This document shows, piece after piece, positions 1 through 5,265 of a DNA stretch of 6,551 nt. The notes beneath the pieces were generated by a model. It was given only the letters and a program-made list of their open reading frames with translations, was not told the origin of the DNA and did no database searches. Source of the stretch: Candidatus Krumholzibacteriia bacterium (GTDB taxonomy: Bacteria; Krumholzibacteriota; Krumholzibacteriia; LZORAL124-64-63); the NCBI GenBank assembly GCA_028718575.1, contig JAQULN010000171.1, positions 1 to 6,551 on the forward strand, written 5' to 3'. Within the stretch, counting starts at the first letter, position 1. Each line of letters opens with the position of its first letter. Position numbers and translations under genes: made by a program.

Positions 1-560
1 TTCAAAATGCGTCCAACCGGATCCAGCCGCGGGAAGAGGTCCTTGCGGGGGCCGAAGCCCAATACGCAGACCCGTTCGCGCGCGAGAAGCTCCTGACGCG
101 TAAAGAAGCGACCCTCGCCCACCTGGTAACTGTACATCACGGCGAAGTTGTCGCTGGCGCCGACCGTTTGCACGAACTGGGTGCGCTCCTTGCCGTATGT
201 CAGCACGTCGGCCGAATGGGACTGAATCATGTAGTCGACCCGATCGACGCCCGGAATCGTCGCCGCCAGCGGGATCAGCTCAGGCTGTATCTGGCGGCGA
301 CGCAGCTTGGCCTCGATATCCTCGCCGCCCAGCCCGTCGTAGCGCGTCACCATCAGGTACGGCCGGCTGGCCGACACGACATCCTCGCGGATGCGGCCGC
401 TCAGCCCCGAGACGATCGTGACGATCGCCAACAGCGTCGCGACGCCGATGGCGACGCCGAGCACGAGCAACAAACTGCGCTGGCGGTGGCCGCGTATCGT
501 ATGCGCGGCCTGTTGGAAAACCTCGCGCAGGATCAGGCTGCGTCGCGCGCGTTCACTCAT
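1..560 (-). CDS. MacB/FtsX-type ABC transporter permease, second copy (3' end outside window)
   Basis: N-terminal 186 codons of an inner-membrane ABC permease; the rest lies beyond base 1. The protein begins MSERARRSLILREVF and continues into one hydrophobic helix at about residues 29-49 (SLLLVLGVAIGVATLLAIV), the usual first helix of MacB-type permeases. A soluble stretch follows that matches the start of the MacB periplasmic core domain. It ends with VCVLGFGPRKDLFPRLDPVGR, which resembles the 'VLG..v...LFp..dPvG' motif also present in the upstream permease. The ATG at 560-558 overlaps the upstream stop by 8 bases (ATGAGTGA), and a GGAGG lies at 574-570, so translation is probably coupled. 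It is clearly related to, but not a recent copy of, its neighbour. The C-terminal FtsX helices cannot be seen. The family assignment is firm; the substrate is unknown. Confidence 0.88.
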   Translation of the reverse strand, partial: MSERARRSLILREVFQQAAHTIRGHRQRSLLLVLGVAIGVATLLAIVTIVSGLSGRIREDVVSASRPYLMVTRYDGLGGEDIEAKLRRRQIQPELIPLAATIPGVDRVDYMIQSHSADVLTYGKERTQFVQTVGASDNFAVMYSYQVGEGRFFTRQELLARERVCVLGFGPRKDLFPRLDPVGRIL

Positions 561-1788
561 ATCGCAACGCCTCCACGGGGTCGAGCCCGGCCGCTTTCCA
601 CGCCGGCCAGGCGCCGAAAAAGACGCCGATCACGAACGTGCTGCCGAGACCCAATCCCACCGACCACAACGGCACGGCGAAGTTCAAGTCGCTGACGGCG
701 CAAATCACCCAGGTGATGCCCGCGCCGATGGCGATACCGAGCACACCGCCGGTCAAGGACAGCGTGACGGCCTCGATCAGGAACTGTCCCGCGATGTTGC
801 GCCGGCTGGCGCCGACCGCCTTGCGAACGCCGATTTCTCGCGTCCGCTCGGTGACCGAAACCAGCATGACATTCATCAGCACGATGCCGCCGATCACCAG
901 GCTGATCCCCACCAACGGCGTCATGGCGGCATAGATAGCGCCGGTGATGCCCCGCCAGAGCTGCAGCAACTGGTCCGCGGTCATCAGGCCGAAATCGTCG
1001 CGTTGCAAGGGGCGCAGGCGGTGCCGCACGCGCATCTGGAACGCGGCCTCGTCCTTGGCCTCCTCGAAGCGGTCGAGGTCCGCCACCGCCACCTTGATGT
1101 CGATCGAATGACGCGTACCGAATACCTTCTGCAAGGTAGTGATCGGAATCACCGCGAAGGTGTTGCGATTGCTGCCGAGGACCGTGCCCTGGTCGGCGAC
1201 GACGCCGACCACGGTGAAATGGCGCCCCCGTAAGCGAAACTCCCGGCCGACGGGGTCGGCGTGCCGGGGGAAAAGGTCGCGTGCCACGTCCCAGCCCAGT
1301 ACGGCGACCGTGGCGCTCATACGCACATCGGCGGTTGTCAGGTGGCGGCCCTGGGCCAGCGGCAGCTCCTCCAGCAACGGATAGTCCTCGGTCTTGCCGC
1401 GGATCTGGCAGCCGCGGTAATTCGCGCGCCCCGCCCGCAGGTCGGCCGTGGTCTCGATCGACGCGCTCACGACCCGCGCCAAGGTCAAGCGGTCGGCCAG
1501 CCAGTCGCGGTCCTCCAACGTCAGGTTGGGGTTGTTGAGCGACTCGAGGAACGAGTCGAAATCGGTGAGGAACGTGACGGGGTTGACGCGCATGATGGTG
1601 AAGACATCGGTGCCCTCATTCAAGACTTTACGGCGCGCGTACTGATCGGCGCCGTAGATCAATGACACGACCGCGACCACGGCCATCGTCCCGACGATGT
1701 TGCCTAGCAGCGTCAAGAACGTGCGCAGCTTGTTGCTGCGCAGGTTAGCGAGCGCAATGCCGGCGCCGCCGAGATCTGCGCGCATCAT
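553..1788 (-). CDS. MacB/FtsX-type ABC transporter permease
   Basis: A 411-residue inner-membrane permease of the MacB/LolCE/FtsX superfamily. These proteins couple a cytoplasmic ATPase to movement of a large periplasmic domain, usually to push substrates or lipoproteins through a partner adaptor rather than across the inner membrane. Helix 1 is at about residues 24-46. The periplasmic core spans about 50-280 and contains VAVLGWDVARDLFP...DPVGREF. The C-terminal FtsX domain has three helices, at about 284-312, 336-365 and 376-397. The family hallmark NVMLVSVTERTREIGVRKAV sits at about 306-325, and the protein ends in the typical DPVEALRYE. The start is placed at the first of two ATGs (1788), 4 bases after the adaptor stop and with GGACGG about 8 bases upstream. 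A longer frame to 1854 would run into the adaptor gene and adds no family-like sequence. No ATPase domain is fused, unlike E. coli MacB, so a separate ATPase is expected. Confidence 0.93.
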   Translation of the reverse strand: MMRADLGGAGIALANLRSNKLRTFLTLLGNIVGTMAVVAVVSLIYGADQYARRKVLNEGTDVFTIMRVNPVTFLTDFDSFLESLNNPNLTLEDRDWLADRLTLARVVSASIETTADLRAGRANYRGCQIRGKTEDYPLLEELPLAQGRHLTTADVRMSATVAVLGWDVARDLFPRHADPVGREFRLRGRHFTVVGVVADQGTVLGSNRNTFAVIPITTLQKVFGTRHSIDIKVAVADLDRFEEAKDEAAFQMRVRHRLRPLQRDDFGLMTADQLLQLWRGITGAIYAAMTPLVGISLVIGGIVLMNVMLVSVTERTREIGVRKAVGASRRNIAGQFLIEAVTLSLTGGVLGIAIGAGITWVICAVSDLNFAVPLWSVGLGLGSTFVIGVFFGAWPAWKAAGLDPVEALRYE

Positions 1789-1792
1789 CGCG

Positions 1793-3091
1793 TCAACCGT
1801 CCGTCCGGGCGGCGCCGCGGCGCTCTCGGTCCGGCAGCACACGTACGCGCGCACCGTCGCGCAGCTCGCGCAACACGCGGAACGGCCCGGTCACCACGGT
1901 CTGGCCCGGCTGCAGACCCTCGAAAACCTCAAAATGGTCCTGGCCGGCGATGCCCAGCACCACGGGCACGAACTTCACGAAGCGATCGCTCACTACGAAA
2001 ACGCCCTCTGTCTCGGTCCGGGCGATCGTCGCTTCGGCAGCGTCTGCGCTGAAGTCGAATGCCGCCAGCGCGCGCGCGCGGGCGTTGGCCTGCCCACCCT
2101 TGAGCTTCTCGATCGCGTCCTGGCGCAGCGGCCAGTCGCGCGCCGTGACCGCGCCCAGCGGCACCGCAATGGCCGAATCGCGCTCGGCCACGGTGATGCG
2201 CGCCTTGGCCGATAGTCCCGGCCGCACGCCGTCGGGCGCTTCGTCCAACGTGACCTTGACCAGGAAGTCGACGGCTTGTTGGGTGCCGCCCGAACGGATC
2301 GGACTGTTGCCGATCTCGGTGACCGCGCCCGCGAATTCGCGCCCGGTGAAGGCGTCGATCTCGACGATCGCGCGCTGGCCCAGCCGCACCTGCACGACTT
2401 CGGTCTCGTCTACCTCGACTTCCGCTTCCAGCGCGCCCATGTCCGCGATGGTCAAGAGTACGGTGCCCGGGTTATTGAGCGTGCCCATGATGGCGTTCTC
2501 GCCCTCCTCGACGTTGAGGCGGGTGATCAGCCCGCTCATGGGCGCCAGGATGGTGACCTTTTGCAGATCATAGCGGGCCTTGTCCAGGTTGGCCTGGATC
2601 TGCGACAGCCGATGGCGGGCTGCTTCGAGCCGGGCGGCTTCAACGCGGCGGTTCGTGGCCGCGGCCTCCAGGTTCTCGTCGCTCGCCAACCCCTGGCGGG
2701 ACAGCTCGCCGGCGCGCCGCTCGTCCGCCTCGGCTTTCTCCAACGAGGCCGCCGCCAGGCGCAGGTCCGCCTCCGCGGAACACACCGACGCTGCGAGCGC
2801 TTGCACGGCCGCTTCGTATTCGGTGGGATCGATTCGCAGCAGAAGGTCGCCCGCCGCCACGCGTTGCCCTTCCTCGATCGCGACCTGCACGACCGTGCCC
2901 ATGGCGTTGGCCGAAACGTTGACCTGGCGCTTCGGCTGGATGGTGCCCGAGGCGCGCACCACGGCGGTCAAGGCGCGCACCTCGGCCTGCGCGGTGTCGA
3001 CGCGCGGCGAGGTGTCACGCCGGCCGATGCTCAACGCGACCAACGCGCCGACCGCGATCACCACCAAGATGACGGGGAGCCACTTCTTCAC
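1793..3091 (-). CDS. HlyD/MacA-type periplasmic adaptor subunit of ABC exporter
   Basis: A 432-residue membrane-fusion (adaptor) protein, expected to link the following permeases to the periplasm or an outer-membrane duct. Order of parts: short KK N-terminus, one membrane anchor at about 4-22, and the first half of the lipoyl/barrel-sandwich domain at about 57-92, with the motif ANAMGTVVQVAIEEGQRVAAG. An Ala/Glu/Arg-rich coiled-coil hairpin follows at about 93-178. The second lipoyl half is at about 180-225 (ILAPMSGLITRLNVEEGENA), then a beta-barrel at about 228-315 and a membrane-proximal domain to the end. An Ala/Lys/Arg-rich insert of about 40 residues (about 331-370) interrupts the last domain. 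The GTG at 3091 is chosen because GGGAGG stands 6 bases upstream and the anchor begins right after it. The open frame extends to 3460, but that part overlaps the YIP1 gene and looks like out-of-frame GC-rich sequence. The gene is co-oriented with, and 4 bases from, the permease gene. Confidence 0.93.
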   Translation of the reverse strand: MKKWLPVILVVIAVGALVALSIGRRDTSPRVDTAQAEVRALTAVVRASGTIQPKRQVNVSANAMGTVVQVAIEEGQRVAAGDLLLRIDPTEYEAAVQALAASVCSAEADLRLAAASLEKAEADERRAGELSRQGLASDENLEAAATNRRVEAARLEAARHRLSQIQANLDKARYDLQKVTILAPMSGLITRLNVEEGENAIMGTLNNPGTVLLTIADMGALEAEVEVDETEVVQVRLGQRAIVEIDAFTGREFAGAVTEIGNSPIRSGGTQQAVDFLVKVTLDEAPDGVRPGLSAKARITVAERDSAIAVPLGAVTARDWPLRQDAIEKLKGGQANARARALAAFDFSADAAEATIARTETEGVFVVSDRFVKFVPVVLGIAGQDHFEVFEGLQPGQTVVTGPFRVLRELRDGARVRVLPDRERRGAARTDG

Positions 3092-3097
3092 ATCGAT

Positions 3098-3103
3098 CCT
3101 CCC
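3098..3103 (-). promoter_or_regulatory. Ribosome binding site of the adaptor gene
   Basis: GGGAGG on the minus strand, 6 bases before GTG at 3091. It decides the non-ATG start of the adaptor gene. The ATG overlapping this GTG by two bases (ATGTGA) stops at once. Confidence 0.75.
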
Positions 3104-3123
3104 GCGGCCGCGGCGGCGGCCGC
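3104..3123. repeat. GC-only inverted repeat between YIP1 and adaptor genes
   Basis: Two copies of the self-complementary octamer GCGGCCGC (3104-3111 and 3116-3123) are separated by 4 bases. Each copy is a palindrome, and the two also pair with each other as an 8-bp stem with a 4-base loop. The structure touches the adaptor's Shine-Dalgarno sequence, in the 47-base gap after the YIP1 stop codon. There is no following T-run in the reading direction, so it is not a standard intrinsic terminator. A role in mRNA processing or in tuning adaptor translation is only inference. Confidence 0.6.
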
Positions 3124-3138
3124 TCGATTGGTTCTGCG

Positions 3139-3876
3139 TCAGTGTCCGCCGACGGCCTGACCCAGCAAAGTGAACGCGATGGGCACGATCGACAACAGCA
3201 CGTAAGTGGCCGCGACCACGATCAGCGCGCGGCTGCGCGGTAGTTGATGCACCACGATCACGCCGATCAGCACGACCCAGAGCATCCAGTAGATGAACGG
3301 ATCGCCGTAGATTCCCGCAACGACGAACGGCACCGATGACGGATTCGCGTCGGACATCAGCGACGCCGCGGTCAGGCCCGCGTAGGTCCCCGAGCCGGTC
3401 ACGGCCACGATCACCCAACTCAGCATCGTCCGCAGGCCGTACGCGATCAAACCGGCCCAAGAAACCACGCCCAACGTCTGACGCAGCTTGCCCTTGCCTT
3501 CGGACAGGCGCAAAAACGAATGCAGGACCAGGCCCGGCAGCAAGATCGCCAGCACCGCCGACAGCCCCGCGCCCAGGCCCGTCAGCAGCCGTAGCCAGGG
3601 CGGCGGGTCGCTGAACATGTCGAGCTGGTGTTCGAGCATCTCGACCTGCGCGGCGGGTGCGTGAGCAAGCTGTCGCTCAACCGATTCCGGCATCATGATG
3701 TGCACGTTGAACGCCGTGAAAAGCCAGACCAGCAAGCAGATCACGCCCAGCGGCGCCAGCCAGGCGGGGCGGTCGAACACCGCGCGCATGGCCACCGCCG
3801 GCGCGACGATCACCTGGACCGCCCGATCGGTCAGGCTCGCCGCAGCGGCGGGCGTCTGGTTCGGCGCATCGTTCAT
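3139..3876 (-). CDS. YIP1-family multi-pass membrane protein
   Basis: A 245-residue membrane protein of the YIP1 family type, whose bacterial members are common but mostly uncharacterised. About 40 N-terminal residues (Ala/Pro-rich, then DRAVQVIVAPAVAMRAVFDRP) precede the first helix; the 'P..amr.vf..P' segment before a helix is a usual YIP1-domain opening. Five hydrophobic segments are seen at about 41-58, 98-121, 133-159, 184-209 and 217-238. A periplasmic or cytosolic loop with a Met/Glu/Asp/Pro-rich stretch lies between the first two. The ATG at 3876 has AAGGAG 7 bases upstream and overlaps the reductoisomerase stop as ATGA, so the two genes are probably translationally coupled. The adaptor gene starts 47 bases downstream. 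YIP1 proteins are often found beside MacA/MacB-like modules, so an accessory role in the export complex is plausible but unproven. Confidence 0.85.
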   Translation of the reverse strand: MNDAPNQTPAAAASLTDRAVQVIVAPAVAMRAVFDRPAWLAPLGVICLLVWLFTAFNVHIMMPESVERQLAHAPAAQVEMLEHQLDMFSDPPPWLRLLTGLGAGLSAVLAILLPGLVLHSFLRLSEGKGKLRQTLGVVSWAGLIAYGLRTMLSWVIVAVTGSGTYAGLTAASLMSDANPSSVPFVVAGIYGDPFIYWMLWVVLIGVIVVHQLPRSRALIVVAATYVLLSIVPIAFTLLGQAVGGH

Positions 3877-4964
3877 TTCGGTTCTCCTTGCTCGGGGCCA
3901 TGCCAACGGTGGCTCGGATCGGCCCGAGCCTGGTCCGACAGAACGTCCGGCGCATCGGCGTGCAGCGCGAGATCGGCCGGAAAATCGCTTGCGGCGCGGG
4001 CAAGAGGCGTTGCCGCTTCCTGTTCCGCAAGCACCGACAGACCTCGCTCGGGGTCGGCGTGTCGCGCGAGAAACTCGCGGGCGAACGTCCCCGTCTCGAT
4101 GTCGTCCAGAATCGCGTCCAGGCGCGCGCGCACGCCCGCATCGATGATCCGCGGCCCGCGGGTCAAGCCGCCGTACGCCGCGTTTCGGCTGATGCGCCGG
4201 CGCATCCCGGCGATTCCATAGCGCCGCAGCAGGTCGGCGATCAACGCCAGCTCGTGCACGCATTCGAAGTACGCATTGGCGCGGTCATATCCCCGCGCGG
4301 TCAACGTATCGAAGGCGGCTTGCAGCAGTTCAACCACGCCGCCGCAGAGCACGGCTTGCTCGCCGAACTGGTCGGCGACGCATTCGTCCCGGAACGTCGT
4401 GCGCCAGCCGCCGCCGTGCAGGCAGCCGACAGCCGCGGCGTATGCGGCAGCGAGGGCCCAGGTTCCAGGCGGCGACGCGTCGGTTACCGCGAGCAGGCCC
4501 GGCGCGCCGCCCCCCGCGACATAAGCTTCGCGCAGCTTGTCGCCTTGCGCCTTGGGCGCCACCAGGAAGCAGGCCCGCGCGCCGGGGTCGATCTGCGCGA
4601 ACGCCACGGCGAACCCGTGCGCGAAAGCAAGCGCCGCTTGCGGCCGCAGGTGCGGTTCGATTTCCGTCGTGTAGACGGTCGCCATGGCCTCGTCCGGCAG
4701 CGCGAGCATGACGACGTCCGCTGCGGCCACAGCCGCGGCCGTGGCGGCCACGCGAAATCCTTCGCGGCCGGCGAGGGCGCCGCGCTCGGAGCCCGGCCGC
4801 GCGCCGACCAGCACGTCGACCCCGCTGTCGCGCAGGTTCAAGGCCTGGGCGCGGCCCATGGTGCCGTAACCGATCACGGCCACGGTCTGCCCGGCCAGCG
4901 CCCCGCGCGGCGCCTCCGCCTGTGTCAGCGGCCGTTCGACTGGGGGTTGCCAATCACGTTGCAC
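3873..4964 (-). CDS. ilvC: Divergent ketol-acid reductoisomerase (class I type)
   Basis: A 363-residue member of the acetohydroxy-acid isomeroreductase family. The family catalyses the Mg- and NADPH-dependent conversion of acetolactate or acetohydroxybutyrate to dihydroxy acids in valine, leucine and isoleucine synthesis. The Rossmann part (about 24-190) has the glycine motif GYGTMGRA (33-40) and a cofactor loop with R56 and S59. The catalytic-site residues visible are H116 in FAHGF, K138 in APK, D198 and E202 in DQFGEQ, E234 and E238 in ECVHEL, and S259 in RRISRNAAYG. All expected metal ligands and the substrate serine are present with family spacing, so it should be active. Its glycine loop differs from the near-universal GYGSQGHA (Gln to Met, His to Arg), and its length fits class I with an Ala-rich, less conserved tail. 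The start is GTG with GGGAGG 5 bases upstream. No ilvB, ilvN, ilvD or leuA is next to it, so it may be a paralogue with altered substrate or cofactor, or simply the only, dispersed IlvC of the organism. Confidence 0.88.
   Translation of the reverse strand: MQRDWQPPVERPLTQAEAPRGALAGQTVAVIGYGTMGRAQALNLRDSGVDVLVGARPGSERGALAGREGFRVAATAAAVAAADVVMLALPDEAMATVYTTEIEPHLRPQAALAFAHGFAVAFAQIDPGARACFLVAPKAQGDKLREAYVAGGGAPGLLAVTDASPPGTWALAAAYAAAVGCLHGGGWRTTFRDECVADQFGEQAVLCGGVVELLQAAFDTLTARGYDRANAYFECVHELALIADLLRRYGIAGMRRRISRNAAYGGLTRGPRIIDAGVRARLDAILDDIETGTFAREFLARHADPERGLSVLAEQEAATPLARAASDFPADLALHADAPDVLSDQARADPSHRWHGPEQGEPK
3884..3889 (-). promoter_or_regulatory. Ribosome binding site of the YIP1 gene
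   Basis: AAGGAG on the minus strand, 7 bases before the ATG at 3876 and inside the end of the reductoisomerase frame. It fixes the YIP1 start; the open frame extends far upstream to 4263, but that part is antisense or out-of-frame to the reductoisomerase. Confidence 0.75.
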
Positions 4965-4969
4965 CGAGA

Positions 4970-4975
4970 CCTCCC
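4970..4975 (-). promoter_or_regulatory. Ribosome binding site of the reductoisomerase gene
   Basis: GGGAGG on the minus strand, 5 bases before GTG at 4964. No ATG in the same frame lies nearby; this supports the GTG start. Confidence 0.75.
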
Positions 4976-4986
4976 ATCGCGAACCC

Positions 4987-5002
4987 GGTGTCGTCAGGCA
5001 CC
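4987..5002. repeat. Inverted repeat over the predicted transcription start of the leftward operon
   Basis: GGTGTC and GGCACC flank the tetramer GTCA, giving a 6-bp dyad with one G-T mismatch (a wobble pair in RNA). It lies just downstream of the leftward -10 box (5004-5009) and covers the predicted start point near 4997. This position suits an operator for a repressor, or a short hairpin at the 5' end of the message. No known operator consensus is recognised. Confidence 0.45.
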
Positions 5003-5003
5003 G

Positions 5004-5032
5004 ACTTTAGGCCGCTCGGGCCTGCTTGACAA
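5004..5032 (-). promoter_or_regulatory. Predicted sigma70-type promoter of the reductoisomerase operon
   Basis: On the minus strand, TTGTCA (5032-5027) and TAAAGT (5009-5004) are separated by 17 bases; 5 of 6 and 4 of 6 positions match the sigma70 consensus. The expected start of transcription near 4997 leaves a leader of about 33 bases before the GTG. Its -35 box overlaps that of the rightward tRNA promoter. No other promoter-like pair was noticed within the five-gene run, though this was not searched exhaustively. Confidence 0.6.
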
Positions 5033-5054
5033 GAACTTGCGAACGGCCTAGATT
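5026..5054 (+). promoter_or_regulatory. Predicted sigma70-type promoter of the tRNA gene
   Basis: A perfect -35 box TTGACA (5026-5031), a 17-base spacer and TAGATT (5049-5054) as the -10 box. Transcription would begin near 5061. The stretch after the -10 box is C-rich (TCTCGCCCTGCCCCG), like the GC-rich discriminators of stable-RNA promoters under stringent control; that link is established for Enterobacteria and inferred here. The leader to the tRNA (about 47 bases) holds a small hairpin GCGGG-ATCGG-CCCGC at 5079-5093, presumably removed when RNase P matures the tRNA. Confidence 0.75.
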
Positions 5055-5107
5055 CTCGCCCTGCCCCGCACCTGGGTGGCGGGATCGGCCCGCTGACTGA
5101 TTCCGGT

Positions 5108-5184
5108 GGCGCCTTAGCTCAGTTGGTTAGAGCAGCGGAATCATAATCCGCGTGTCCGGGGTTCAAGTCCCTGAGGCGCCACCA
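5108..5184 (+). tRNA. tRNA with anticodon CAU (elongator Met, or Ile2)
   Basis: A complete cloverleaf: a perfect 7-bp acceptor stem (GGCGCCT/AGGCGCC), D stem GCTC/GAGC with loop AGTTGGTTA, anticodon stem GCGGA/TCCGC with loop ATCATAA (anticodon CAT in DNA), a 5-base variable loop GTGTC, T stem CGGGG/CCCTG with one G-U pair, and loop TTCAAGT. The discriminator is A and the 3' CCA is encoded (5182-5184). It is not the initiator: the first base pair is intact, and the three G-C pairs next to the anticodon loop are missing. That leaves elongator tRNA-Met or tRNA-Ile2, whose C34 is converted to lysidine by TilS. The tilS gene is immediately downstream, which gives some weight to Ile2, but automated pipelines would usually call Met. 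Position 32 is A rather than the usual pyrimidine. Confidence 0.95.
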
Positions 5185-5203
5185 TCGTACCCCTGGCCGC
5201 TCG

Positions 5204-5225
5204 ACCGCATTCGCGGTTTTTTTTT
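5204..5225 (+). terminator. Intrinsic terminator after the tRNA
   Basis: Stem ACCGC/GCGGT with loop ATTC, then an unbroken run of nine T (5217-5225), the longest T-run in this GC-rich window. It begins 20 bases after the tRNA CCA. The 5-bp stem is short, so some read-through into tilS is possible. The remaining 40 bases before tilS are GC-rich and show no recognisable -35/-10 pair. Confidence 0.8.
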
Positions 5226-5254
5226 GCGACGCCGCGACGGCGGCCGCTCGGACC

Positions 5255-5258
5255 GGAG
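5255..5258 (+). promoter_or_regulatory. Ribosome binding site of tilS
   Basis: GGAG 7 bases before the ATG at 5266. The other nearby ATG, at 5261, is only 2 bases from this site and meets a stop after two codons, so the start at 5266 is preferred. Confidence 0.7.
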
Positions 5259-5265
5259 CCATGCG

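Noticed and set aside
391..1233. Plus-strand open frame of 280 codons opposite the permease genes
   Set aside because: It crosses the junction of two well-supported minus-strand permeases and has no recognisable domain.
1789..1854. Start of the first permease at 1854
   Set aside because: It would overlap the adaptor gene by about 60 bases; the tandem ATG at 1788/1785 begins where family proteins begin.
3092..3460. N-terminal extension of the adaptor frame to 3460
   Set aside because: It overlaps the YIP1 gene in another frame, is Arg/Asp-rich without hydrophobic or family-like sequence, and the GTG at 3091 has a strong ribosome site and the expected membrane anchor right after it.
4954..4977. 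Short frame ATG...TGA (7 codons, MGGLGAT) overlapping the reductoisomerase start, considered as an attenuator leader peptide
   Set aside because: It has only one Leu and no Ile or Val codon cluster, no ribosome site of its own, and no terminator/antiterminator pair follows.
3888..5051. Long plus-strand open frame (387 codons) opposite the reductoisomerase
   Set aside because: It is the antisense of a gene with clear catalytic motifs; its composition (Arg/Ala/Gln/His-rich, no domain) is that of a GC-rich shadow frame.
5108..5184. tRNA as an integration site for a mobile element
   Set aside because: No integrase, no repeat of the tRNA 3' end and no composition break is visible nearby; the downstream gene is the housekeeping tilS.
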